A stretch of 30,533 nucleotides of DNA from a virus. The notes below the pieces were generated by a model. It searched no databases, was not told the origin of the DNA, and saw nothing but the letters and a program-made list of their open reading frames with translations. Within the stretch, counting starts at the first letter, position 1. Every line of letters starts with the position of its first letter. The translations under genes and the position numbers were made by a program. Positions 21,227 through 30,230 of the stretch are shown piece after piece. Location of the stretch: positions 1 to 30,533 of the IMG/VR virus record IMGVR_UViG_3300021339_000085. One strand, 5' to 3'.

Positions 21227-23898
21227 AATGGCTATTCATCATCATTATGTCATACGTCTGTAACCTCAACTGGCTCAACGCGGCGACTTTCTCAAGTCCT
21301 GCAACAGGTCCGTCTGTGGCGAACGGAAGCCTTCACGCAAGCGCTCTTGATGGCGATGGACTGACAGTTAAATACAACCTGAACAGTGACTTCAACTATA
21401 CTACCGGCGGACAGACAAGCGGCACCTTTAATTTCCTTGTTCCGGGGACGTACACGGTCTATGCGCGAAGCAACGCTACGTGTCTAAAAACCATCCAGGT
21501 CGTCGTCGAGTGGGTACTTACCTATACCCCGCTGTACCGTCTTCAGTTCTACGATGATCGCGGGGACAGCCAATTTCATTACCGGTTCGATATTGAGGAT
21601 TCGGAATTTACAGGAGATGTCACGGAACTCGATGCATTCGGCCCGGAGCCGGTTGTAATAGACTGGCGCGGCGAGGGAGAACAGAACCCATTCAAAGAAG
21701 TTATCTCCAGTCAGGCAACCATAACCCTGCTGGCAACATCCAACCAGGAATTTATCAACCTCTATACCACTAATGATCGTCGTTATCGCGGAAGATTTTA
21801 CCTCGAAGAAGACGGGGATTGGGTAGTGAAATGGGTCGGGTTCCTGATCCCACAACTTTACAGTGAGCCGTACATCTTAAAGCAGAACTACTATAACACA
21901 TTCATCTTCACCGATGGCTTGGCGGACCTTTCCCAGGTCGCTTTCTCAGACGCAGGAGGTAACACCCCAGTATCGCGGCTGACGGTTTTCGACCTTATCC
22001 AATTTTGTCTTAAAAAGACAAACATAGAACTGGAGATATGGGAAACCTTCCGGCTGTATGAAATCGAAATGCCCCACACGGCCGGGGATTCAGCTCTCCA
22101 ACATGCTTACATCGATCCTGCTGTACACATGTCCGGCAGTCAGATGGCCGACTGTTTGACCGTTCTTAATAAGGAGCTTAAAAACCTCGGGCTCCGGATG
22201 TACCAGGCTAACGGCCACTGGCAGATAGACCATGTTCCTTACAAGGCGGCCACAACCATAGCGACAAGAAAAAGAGCGTTCGATGGGGGGGCGCTGACCT
22301 CGGCCAATGAGTCCTACCGGATCATGCTACGCAAAGGAAAGATGCCCCCTCCGAGAGTCGCCTACGCCAAGGGAGACGCGCAGATGACCATCACACAGAA
22401 ATACGGGACGGTCAATGTTATTAATGATCTGGGCATTGAAGAAGACAACAACCTATTGCTAAGCGGTTTTTTCGAAGACGAGGATATAGATAATGGGCAG
22501 TTGAAAAATTGGCAGATTAAAGCCGGGGCCTCTTGTTTCTATGGTGTCGATTTCGTTCCATCAATCGTATCGGAAACACGAGATGGAGAGACAAGGAATG
22601 TTTTAAAAATCGATTTCCTACAGGAAGGAATCGGCGTTGCGCTCCGTGAGTGCACACTACATGCGGCTCCAATTGAAATCGTCGATGCTGTTGAGCCCTA
22701 TTCAATAGAGGTTGTTTTTGATGTTAAGGCGATGGGGTACAATCCGAAGTCTTTTATCTTTTTTGATTATAGAGTTCACATTGATCACGCAGGCGATGAT
22801 TATTTTTTATCCCCCATTCTTTTTAACCAGTGGCGCGATGACGTAGAGGATTTCCTATTAACTGATGGATACATTCGAAGGTATATAACTCCGGGTGATT
22901 GGCAGACAATTACTTTACGGATCGATCCACGGGAGATAGCCCCCGTAACCGTTAGCGGACAATTTAATTTGTCATTTCATTTTTACAGCAATCAGCCATA
23001 CGATGCTGAAGAGTACGCGGGTCTTTCGGCAATACCAACCGATACTGGCAGTGTGCGCGCAATGGACTACAGCGCGCCGACACGGTACCCCATCCAGAAT
23101 CATGCAAACCGGGCGCGTATGCATGATACATCTGGTGGACTAGATGTTATTCGGCAGTATACCCTTAGACAAGGGACGGATGCTAACGAAGCTCCCGACA
23201 TAATTCGTCCCGATGATTACGCATCACAGGGAGTCCATTACGTTTGGGAGCTATCCGATAGCCTTCCCCCCGACAACCAATATGGGGGCGGCATTGACCA
23301 TGCAGCGCCACACTTAAAGCCGTGGCTTCAGTCGATATCAGTTGATAACGTCCGTGTACGGTACTTGCCAAATGGCGTAGATCCCGAAAACAGCACAGAG
23401 GAGACTGTCATCATCGAGCCGAGAAACAAACTCGTGCTAAATCTTGACTTGATCCATAGCGACCTCCCAAGTGACGAAAACCTAAAGAACATTACTCACG
23501 GGTGGTACAGCACTCTGGACGGAACCGATCATGTTCCGACGACAAGATGGAAAGACAGGCAGGCTGTTGGCCCGGCCCCGTTCGGCAAGGAGATTTTAAA
23601 ATGGATTAAAGAGTGGTATCAGGGTCATAACTCCGCCTCAAGGTGGAAGGAAGCCGGGATGATGGATTTCAACGGAGTACTTCCCTCGTTTGTGAATGTT
23701 TTCTACGAGGTTTTAACCGGGCGGATATTCATACCCATGTCGATGAGCATGCAATACCGCAGCCGCTTGATGAAGATCGAGATGATCGAAGTATTAGCCG
23801 GTCAACCACAGACAGACGAGGGCGACCCCGATCCTGACATAGAGCCGCCAGTGGATATCAGGGAACACACAAACGAGTTTACCGACGAATTTTCATGA
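21223..23898 (+). CDS. Baseplate/tail hub protein with signal peptide and glycan-binding-like insert
   Basis: An 891-residue tail-tip protein. Residues 1-21 look like a Sec signal peptide (MKWLFIIIMS..., then NAA). About 25-95 form an Ig/SprB-repeat-like domain with GTYTVYARSNATC. The hub proper begins around 103 with LYRLQFYDDRGD, the pattern of Bacteroidetes siphophage tail proteins (EVISSQATITLL, WVGFLIPQLYSEPYI, FIFTDGLADLSQV). About 410-705 reads like a jelly-roll carbohydrate-binding insert (GQLKNWQIKAGASCFYGV ... SISVDNVRVRYLPNG). The signal peptide depends on ATG 21223, whose ATGA overlap with the tape measure supports it. A start at 21247 would remove most of the hydrophobic part. 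It is probably the receptor-facing hub. Confidence 0.75.
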   Translation: MKWLFIIIMSYVCNLNWLNAATFSSPATGPSVANGSLHASALDGDGLTVKYNLNSDFNYTTGGQTSGTFNFLVPGTYTVYARSNATCLKTIQVVVEWVLTYTPLYRLQFYDDRGDSQFHYRFDIEDSEFTGDVTELDAFGPEPVVIDWRGEGEQNPFKEVISSQATITLLATSNQEFINLYTTNDRRYRGRFYLEEDGDWVVKWVGFLIPQLYSEPYILKQNYYNTFIFTDGLADLSQVAFSDAGGNTPVSRLTVFDLIQFCLKKTNIELEIWETFRLYEIEMPHTAGDSALQHAYIDPAVHMSGSQMADCLTVLNKELKNLGLRMYQANGHWQIDHVPYKAATTIATRKRAFDGGALTSANESYRIMLRKGKMPPPRVAYAKGDAQMTITQKYGTVNVINDLGIEEDNNLLLSGFFEDEDIDNGQLKNWQIKAGASCFYGVDFVPSIVSETRDGETRNVLKIDFLQEGIGVALRECTLHAAPIEIVDAVEPYSIEVVFDVKAMGYNPKSFIFFDYRVHIDHAGDDYFLSPILFNQWRDDVEDFLLTDGYIRRYITPGDWQTITLRIDPREIAPVTVSGQFNLSFHFYSNQPYDAEEYAGLSAIPTDTGSVRAMDYSAPTRYPIQNHANRARMHDTSGGLDVIRQYTLRQGTDANEAPDIIRPDDYASQGVHYVWELSDSLPPDNQYGGGIDHAAPHLKPWLQSISVDNVRVRYLPNGVDPENSTEETVIIEPRNKLVLNLDLIHSDLPSDENLKNITHGWYSTLDGTDHVPTTRWKDRQAVGPAPFGKEILKWIKEWYQGHNSASRWKEAGMMDFNGVLPSFVNVFYEVLTGRIFIPMSMSMQYRSRLMKIEMIEVLAGQPQTDEGDPDPDIEPPVDIREHTNEFTDEFS

Positions 23899-24740
23899 GC
23901 AAACTCAGCAGGGCCTCTTTCGAGGTCAAATTTAACGACGCGGCTGCAGGCCTTTACAAAGCCGGGCAAGTGGATGCCATCGGCTCTGACGATCACCGCG
24001 CACTGGTCGCAGATATCCTTGATTCCGTCCTCTGGCCGGAAGACCTGCGGCAAATCGCTGCCATGACAGCGGCGACCCTGCCGGCATATACCTTCGATGG
24101 GGTTGACACGCTCACGGCAGACGTAGACGGTTCGTTGATTATAGACGATGTATATCCGCTGTATGGCGATACCGTCATTGTGAGTCTTGAGAGCGATCCG
24201 GAGTTGAACGGCATTTACCTGGTTTCAGATCAAGGCTCTGGGTTCGCCCCATTTATCCTGACCAAGTTCGCGGATTCACTTTTTGAAGAGGCCATGTACG
24301 TTGTGGCAGGTACTGCGAACGCGGGGACTATTCTTTATCAAAGAGGTGGCGCGACAGAAACACCATACCGCGAACAAGATACATTCGCGGTGCTTCCCCC
24401 TATTGCTGTCCTGGATGCATTCGATACCCCCGTCGATCTCATCACCGCTCCAGGGGCAGGCAAGGGTAACGTGCTGACTGATATAGTTGTGTACATGGAC
24501 TTCGTCACAACGGAGTATCAAACCAATATTCAGTTTGCAATCCAGTACGCAGACGGCACACAGATCATCGTGGACACGGATTTCCTTTCAAAGACATCCG
24601 ATTCAATACGCACCTACACGATTCCTATTTCAGACGCGGTAATAAATTCAGCGATTCAGTTTACCGTACTGGACGGCAATCCAACAGACGGGGACAGTAA
24701 CATCAAGTTCATTTTAAAGTACAGAACAATTCAGCCATGA
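23895..24740 (+). CDS. Tail fibre/tail tip protein
   Basis: A 281-residue protein without a signal peptide. About 60-165 carry a well-known tail-fibre domain: DTLTADVDGSLIIDDVYPLYGDTVIV, then NGIYLVSDQGSGFAPFILTKFAD, ending in a valine-rich strand and TILYQRG. The last 100 residues (about 182-281), starting ITAPGAGKG and ending GNPTDGDSNIKFILKYRTIQP, share their pattern with the C-terminus of the next protein. It would attach to the hub or to the following fibre. ATGA overlaps join it to both neighbours. Confidence 0.75.
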   Translation: MSKLSRASFEVKFNDAAAGLYKAGQVDAIGSDDHRALVADILDSVLWPEDLRQIAAMTAATLPAYTFDGVDTLTADVDGSLIIDDVYPLYGDTVIVSLESDPELNGIYLVSDQGSGFAPFILTKFADSLFEEAMYVVAGTANAGTILYQRGGATETPYREQDTFAVLPPIAVLDAFDTPVDLITAPGAGKGNVLTDIVVYMDFVTTEYQTNIQFAIQYADGTQIIVDTDFLSKTSDSIRTYTIPISDAVINSAIQFTVLDGNPTDGDSNIKFILKYRTIQP

Positions 24741-27280
24741 TATTTTTTATGAAACAGATCAGTTTATTTTTTGCGTTCCTGTTTTTCTCAACCGTCGCGC
24801 TTGCTCAATTCAGGGTACCGTCTATTCCTGATAACGCCTCAACGCCAACAAGATACCGGCATGTGGCAACAGTCAACGGCACACAGATTTTGAGCGATAC
24901 GCCGGGGGTAAACATAACGACAGCATGGGGTGATATTACAGGCACGGCACCGACAAACATTTGGTGGAATCTGAATGGAAATAGTACGGTTGTAAGCCCA
25001 GTTATAATTGGTGGGACCGTTCAATTTGGTAGCGGCGTTGGGGGAACGAAACTATCGGGGTTCGGCATTGATATAAGCCCATCCGCCGGAACGCCGATTT
25101 TAGTACAAAATAGAGACGGAGGTGTCCAATATATCCTTGAAGGGGCAAACAGCAACTACTACGTGGAGTCCGAGTCAGGATTTGTTTTTGAATCCGAAAC
25201 GGGGCCTTCCATTTTCACAGATCAGACCGGCCAGAAAATATTAGAGATTTATAGCGATGGTGCCAATGGTATCGGATTCAAAATCGATGAGAACGGTAAA
25301 TACAATACCAGGGTCACGACGGGTCATAATGTATCCTATGAGGCATTGGGTCCGGATGCAAATCATGGTTTTGAATGGCTCACCAAAGGCTCCGGCGTTT
25401 ACTCCTTCCGGGGCAACTCAACACAAGCGGCTCGGGCTACTTTTGGAGAAGACACTGACAATGGTTCTAACTTCGTCACGATTAAAGGACCAGAGAGTCA
25501 AGCCTCAGATGTAGTGCTCACTGCGGGGACAACGACGGGAACTATTGCCATTGTTTCAGACGTAGACGCTGCCCTTGCCTTAAAGGCCCCGTTAGCATCA
25601 CCGGCATTGACCGGAACACCAACAGCCCCAACGGCAACGGCAGGAACAAACACAACACAGATAGCCACTACGGCCTACGTTGATAATCTGGCCATCACTT
25701 TGCCGGTTACAGTTCCCAACGGCGGACTTGGAGTGAGTTCACTAACCGCATATTCTTTACTGGCCGGGGGGACAACTTCAACAGGAAACATCCAGCAGAT
25801 TTCAGGGGTGGGAACATCGGGCCAATCTATTGTCTCCAATGGGGCCGGTGCGCTACCAACATGGCAGGATTATTATTGGAAGATATTGGGAACGACAACC
25901 CTTTCAGGTGTCTCCACACAAACATCGAATGCCGCCTCTCAACATATTTTCAATGGAACGTGGACAGCAACAGCGAACAACGATGCACACATAAAAATCA
26001 GCCCGTCTCTCACCACGCGAAACACAGCTAGCGACAATCTATATGGATTGACACTTAACCCGACATTGAACGTTCATGCAGGAGGCCCGGCGACGACTAC
26101 CCTGGCCGGGTTATTTCTAAACCCCACATTTTCAGGAACGCCGTTGTTTAACGTCATGGGGTTAAAGTCCGAAACGACCGTCGTGGGAACCTACCAGCAT
26201 TCTTTTAGGAACCTCAGTTCAAACGCGGCGGCGGGAACATCTATTGTATTTGGAAATGATGCGGCGGCGATAATTGGAATCATGAACGTCGGATCGTCGG
26301 CCAACACCAACTTCGGGACAGCAGGATCTCTTAACCTGTTTTCGGTGGGCGCCACAGCAAACCTTGTTCTGGGATCGGGAACAGCGCCTAGGATAACGCT
26401 GTCGCCAGTGGGGAACCTGGTAACAACGCAAGCCGCGCAGTCGACCAGTCATACATTTACAACCCATACGCAATCCGCGCATACTGGTGGCGTGCCGTCC
26501 GGCGTCCTTTGGACAGGTGGAGCGCATACAGCTATGACGGCGGGGGGGTCGCTCGTTGAGTTAAACTACAACCTGAACAGGACCATTCAATGGGCATCGA
26601 ATACCGGGGTAGCCATTTACAAAGGCGTTTTGTTCCAGGCTCCGACTCTGGCGTTTGCATCGGCGACAGGAACGGTTACAAATGCATCAACGGTTCATAT
26701 CAACGGCGCTCCGGCAGTAGGAACGAACGCGGCGATAACAAATGCATACGCCCTCTATGTAGAAGCCGGGATGACACGATTGGGCGGGGGCGCTCAGATT
26801 AACGGAACGATAACAGTGCCTTCTCTTGCGGGAAGCGGAACTGACACACGACCTGTTGTTTTAGACGCTTTGGGCGTGATGTCATCGCCGGATGATGGGG
26901 TTAGAACGACAGTAAGAACTATTGCAACAGGCCAAGTCTTGACCTCAAACGGCTCCCCGGTTGTTTGCGTCGCTGCGCCAGGCGCGGGGAAAGTAATTGA
27001 CGTGATCTCGGTTGGTTACTACTTTGATTATAATTCAATAGCCTACGCGACCAACACCACGGCGTTTGTCGGCTTCAGCGCCCATCCGCTACACACCACA
27101 GCCATTCCGCTTAACACCACATCCGACAGGTACGGCAAAATCGTGCTTGACATCGGGGGAGACGATGCGGTAGCAACCCACGCCAATCAAGATTTGTATT
27201 TTACAACCTCTGCCGGTAATCCAACGGCGGGTAATTCCCCGATCAAGATTTATGTGACCTACAGGATCATAACGCTTTAA
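24737..27280 (+). CDS. Tail fibre protein with N-terminal signal peptide
   Basis: An 847-residue fibre. The N-terminus is a clear signal peptide (hydrophobic run to ALA|QFR, predicted cut after A23). A second start, ATG 24749, gives a more usual n-region (MKQ). The body is Gly/Ser/Thr/Ala rich and beta-repetitive. At about 279-317 it has the fibre repeat APLASPALTGTPTAPTATAG followed by TNTTQIATTAYVDN, a hallmark of phage tail fibres. From residue 747 (APGAGK) to the end lies the C-terminal domain also found in the preceding protein. It is probably a trimeric receptor-binding fibre. A signal peptide on a tail fibre is unusual. Confidence 0.83.
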   Translation: MIFFMKQISLFFAFLFFSTVALAQFRVPSIPDNASTPTRYRHVATVNGTQILSDTPGVNITTAWGDITGTAPTNIWWNLNGNSTVVSPVIIGGTVQFGSGVGGTKLSGFGIDISPSAGTPILVQNRDGGVQYILEGANSNYYVESESGFVFESETGPSIFTDQTGQKILEIYSDGANGIGFKIDENGKYNTRVTTGHNVSYEALGPDANHGFEWLTKGSGVYSFRGNSTQAARATFGEDTDNGSNFVTIKGPESQASDVVLTAGTTTGTIAIVSDVDAALALKAPLASPALTGTPTAPTATAGTNTTQIATTAYVDNLAITLPVTVPNGGLGVSSLTAYSLLAGGTTSTGNIQQISGVGTSGQSIVSNGAGALPTWQDYYWKILGTTTLSGVSTQTSNAASQHIFNGTWTATANNDAHIKISPSLTTRNTASDNLYGLTLNPTLNVHAGGPATTTLAGLFLNPTFSGTPLFNVMGLKSETTVVGTYQHSFRNLSSNAAAGTSIVFGNDAAAIIGIMNVGSSANTNFGTAGSLNLFSVGATANLVLGSGTAPRITLSPVGNLVTTQAAQSTSHTFTTHTQSAHTGGVPSGVLWTGGAHTAMTAGGSLVELNYNLNRTIQWASNTGVAIYKGVLFQAPTLAFASATGTVTNASTVHINGAPAVGTNAAITNAYALYVEAGMTRLGGGAQINGTITVPSLAGSGTDTRPVVLDALGVMSSPDDGVRTTVRTIATGQVLTSNGSPVVCVAAPGAGKVIDVISVGYYFDYNSIAYATNTTAFVGFSAHPLHTTAIPLNTTSDRYGKIVLDIGGDDAVATHANQDLYFTTSAGNPTAGNSPIKIYVTYRIITL

Positions 27281-27283
27281 GAT

Positions 27284-28213
27284 ATGCGAATTGTCGTTCT
27301 ATTTTTATTCCTGTCCAACATCTGCTTTGCGCAAGGGCTCCTGCGGCGCACGAAGGCCGACTATCCAAGGTCGCTGAATTTTACCAGCGTTGCCGCAACG
27401 ACAAGAACCGTAAACTGGACCGCTACCAACGGGGCGACCAACTACATTTTGGAACGGGCTACCGCTTCGGACTATTCGGGGTCGACGCAAATCTACTCAG
27501 GGTCCAATACCACCTTTAACGATTCCGGCCTTATCTCCGGAACGCTTTACTATTACCGTGTCAAAGCTCAGAAGACCGGACTATCCGATTCCGACTGGAT
27601 GAATACATTCATTTACCCATTTACCGCCGCGTATTACTATGGCACTTCACTCGTCCTTGGAACGGGCGCGTCCCCCTCATCAAACCGGTGGACCACTCTT
27701 TTAAGTACGCGATTCGGAGTGACGGAAAATAACTTCGGCGTGGGCGGTCAATCGATCACTCAGGTGGCGGCCAGTCATTTTACTTATTCAAGTCTTGCAA
27801 CAAAGCCAGGAGGCAACCCCATTCTTTTTCTGGAATGGAGTGCTAACGATTATTTCTATGCTACGCAATCTTACGGAAGCTACGCTGCCGGTTCCGCTCA
27901 ATACGTCACGGACTTCGCTGGACTCATCGCCTACGCGCAAGCTTCGAGGGGATGGGCTAAAGCTGACATCGTTGTGATTGTCGGCTGGGACTTTAAGGGA
28001 AACGCAACGGGGGGCACAAAACAGCAACTGAACATTTACGCCAATGCCATGTCTACGTATTGCTATACCAACGGCATCAAGTACGTCAGGAACTTGCCGG
28101 ACTATACGATGGATGCTGACGGCTTAGGTATTCATCCAGACAATGCGGGGCATTTGGCTATAACTGATTACCTCGAACAACAATTGGAATTGATTAACTT
28201 TTACGCACCATGA
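27284..28213 (+). CDS. Secreted-type SGNH hydrolase with FN3 domain, tail-associated
   Basis: A 309-residue protein. Signal peptide 1-16 ends FA|QG. An FN3-like domain covers about 30-108 (SLNFTSVAATTRTVNWT ... GTLYYYRVKAQKTG). The SGNH part follows: S122 in YYGTSLV (block I), N150 with GVGG (block II), N188 in WSAND (block III), and D279/H284 in DGLGIHPDNAGH (block V, with two more residues between Asp and His than the usual DxxH). Such esterases remove acetyl or other acyl groups from polysaccharides. Standing among fibre genes, it could deacetylate the host capsule or O-antigen during adsorption. It starts 3 bases after the fibre gene and overlaps the next gene as ATGA. Confidence 0.82.
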   Translation: MRIVVLFLFLSNICFAQGLLRRTKADYPRSLNFTSVAATTRTVNWTATNGATNYILERATASDYSGSTQIYSGSNTTFNDSGLISGTLYYYRVKAQKTGLSDSDWMNTFIYPFTAAYYYGTSLVLGTGASPSSNRWTTLLSTRFGVTENNFGVGGQSITQVAASHFTYSSLATKPGGNPILFLEWSANDYFYATQSYGSYAAGSAQYVTDFAGLIAYAQASRGWAKADIVVIVGWDFKGNATGGTKQQLNIYANAMSTYCYTNGIKYVRNLPDYTMDADGLGIHPDNAGHLAITDYLEQQLELINFYAP

Positions 28214-29538
28214 AGAACATACTTTTGATACTTTTCTTTCTCGCTTCAATCACGATTTTAGCCCAGCCCGTCACCCTTGAAAAAGGGTCCACGCTGGAAA
28301 TTAAACAATCCGACTCCGGGCAGATCACCTACACGGTCATTCAGGCGCCGGTGGTTAAAACCCCAATTGGCCCGGTGTTCACGGACGCTAAACCGTTGTT
28401 CGCTAAAGATGTCAAAATACCAGGCTACATCTTCCCGGTGGATCTCGGCGGCAAGCAGGACATTACCTTAAACGAAGCATGGCCGACCGGGATCGCGCTG
28501 AACGGCCTTACAGGAGCCGTCCGGATCACAAACGAAGGCACGGTCATCGTCGGCAGCTCGACGCCGGCATATACCTTCTCCACCACGCACGGGATTCAAT
28601 CGCTGGGGGCTACCAACGACGTCACCATTGCAGGCAAGTCATTCGCCGAACCAATCATTATCAAAGCGGGTGCGAATCAGTCCGGGATAGGCTGGAACGC
28701 GACGGGTACAGGATCAAGGCTGAACGTTTCAAACGTCATCTTCGACAACGTAGGTTACGCCGACATTCTGGCCAGCTCGGGAAGCGGAAAGGAATACGGG
28801 GAGATAAACCTTTCGTTCCTACGTTCGAAAGGCAGCAAGACAAAGACAGGTGAATTTATCTACATCGGCAATAACGTCACCAGCATCCCGACAAGGAAAG
28901 CAACCATTCAGCATGTGGCCGCAATGGACATTGCCCGGGAGTTCGTACAGGTCAAATGGGCGGACAACTTCTCGATATCCAACTTCACAGGGGTTAACAT
29001 CGGGTTTGCAAACGGGGCGGGACAGAATCACGCAATCCAGATCGAAGCATCGACCGGAACAGTTAAAGACTTTGTTATCCAAAACGTCCCGCGCGGGATG
29101 AACATCTTTTCACACGGGGACTCGATCCGTAACGGGGCAATAGCTTTTACCATTGACGGCGGATATGTCGGTGATGCGAAGGAAGCATTTCCAAACGATC
29201 CGCATTTGAACGGCAAGCCCATCGTGATCGATGGAATTGACTTCATGAAATTGAATCCGGGGAATGCCAAATACATTCTCGCGGTGCGTGAAAGTACGGC
29301 AGATGTTTACGTCATCAACTGCAAATTTCCTCCCGGTACCGAGTCGGTGTTCCTGGATCAAAGGATCAAAGGATATACAAATAAACTGATCGGCGGGCTG
29401 AACGACCACGGCAATAGTGTTTCAACTACACCAGTTCCCACATTCATTTCAACAGACGTGAACTCGGTAGACTTTTTGAAACTCAGTGAACCGTATCACA
29501 TAAAGAAAGGCAGAGGAAGTTTAACGCCAAAACCATGA
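28210..29538 (+). CDS. Beta-helix-like tailspike/fibre protein with signal peptide
   Basis: A 442-residue protein with a strong signal peptide (about 1-18, ending ILA|QPV). After a linker, residues about 85-350 are a regular series of short strands with Asn/Gly turns (GAVRITNEGTVIVG, DVTIAGKSFAEPIIIKAG, LNVSNVIFDNVGYADIL, FSISNFTGVNIGFANG), the look of a right-handed parallel beta-helix as in tailspikes and pectate-lyase-like enzymes. No catalytic residues can be assigned with confidence. It follows the SGNH esterase by an ATGA overlap and could bind or cut the same surface glycan. A secreted binding protein is the alternative. Confidence 0.7.
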   Translation: MKNILLILFFLASITILAQPVTLEKGSTLEIKQSDSGQITYTVIQAPVVKTPIGPVFTDAKPLFAKDVKIPGYIFPVDLGGKQDITLNEAWPTGIALNGLTGAVRITNEGTVIVGSSTPAYTFSTTHGIQSLGATNDVTIAGKSFAEPIIIKAGANQSGIGWNATGTGSRLNVSNVIFDNVGYADILASSGSGKEYGEINLSFLRSKGSKTKTGEFIYIGNNVTSIPTRKATIQHVAAMDIAREFVQVKWADNFSISNFTGVNIGFANGAGQNHAIQIEASTGTVKDFVIQNVPRGMNIFSHGDSIRNGAIAFTIDGGYVGDAKEAFPNDPHLNGKPIVIDGIDFMKLNPGNAKYILAVRESTADVYVINCKFPPGTESVFLDQRIKGYTNKLIGGLNDHGNSVSTTPVPTFISTDVNSVDFLKLSEPYHIKKGRGSLTPKP

Positions 29539-29774
29539 GCAAAGAGGAAATTCAAAGCACGCTGCACTGGGTATATCGGGGAGGCATTACGATCATTCTG
29601 ATCATCATCGGAACGATCCTCCATGACACTTATGCGGCATTCGGACAGGCTCGGGACTCAATGATCCGTATGGAGGTTCAGTTCAACGACTTCAAAGAGA
29701 ACACGGAAAAGCGCATGGCAGACATGGAATACCGGCTCAGTGCAATGGAAAACGACTTACGAAAACTTAGATAA
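29535..29774 (+). CDS. Membrane-anchored coiled-coil protein, holin-like
   Basis: A 79-residue protein with one membrane helix (about 14-32, YRGGITIILIIIGTILHD) and a long coiled coil (about 44-78, MIRMEVQFNDFKENTEKRM and further heptads). The build is that of XhlA/haemolysin-type lysis accessory proteins. It overlaps the spike gene as ATGA and lies 2 bases before the next membrane protein. A role in host lysis with that neighbour is likely but not proven. Confidence 0.65.
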   Translation: MSKEEIQSTLHWVYRGGITIILIIIGTILHDTYAAFGQARDSMIRMEVQFNDFKENTEKRMADMEYRLSAMENDLRKLR

Positions 29775-29776
29775 CG

Positions 29777-30196
29777 ATGAAATTCTTTCACGCCTACTTT
29801 CAGCATCTGGCCGAAAACCCTGAACGGGCCGACAGCCTTTTGCTCACAAGCATTTGCACGGTAGTGCTATGGATCCTTATGTTTCGAATGAAACAGAGAA
29901 TGATCAAAGGCATGGAGGGGCTTAACCTTTTATGGGAAGGCGGGGAACAGGTAACGTTTTACTCGCTGATCGCTTTTATCCCCATCCTGTTTCGCACCGC
30001 CTACTTTCCAGATGCGTCCGCCACGCAAATGATCGCCTTGTACATCGTGACGGGATTGATCGCATACCAGGTCTTCGGTCGGTACATCTTCGATTGGGCA
30101 CTGGCTTTCAAAGGCGGGCTGTCTTCGGTGCCTGAACAACAGCAGAAGAAGGAGCCGACGACTGTAAACATCAACACCAAAGTAGAGACGCAATAA
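29777..30196 (+). CDS. Putative holin, three membrane helices
   Basis: A 139-residue protein with three predicted membrane segments, about 19-36 (DSLLLTSICTVVLWILMF), 59-73 (VTFYSLIAFIPILFR) and 85-105 (MIALYIVTGLIAYQVFGRYIF). A hydrophilic tail rich in Gln, Lys and Thr follows. Size, topology and position after the tail genes fit a phage holin, which opens the inner membrane at lysis. No endolysin gene follows in this window. Confidence 0.65.
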   Translation: MKFFHAYFQHLAENPERADSLLLTSICTVVLWILMFRMKQRMIKGMEGLNLLWEGGEQVTFYSLIAFIPILFRTAYFPDASATQMIALYIVTGLIAYQVFGRYIFDWALAFKGGLSSVPEQQQKKEPTTVNINTKVETQ

Positions 30197-30230
30197 TAGG
30201 TAGTTCCCGCCTGACAACAAATGGCAAAAT

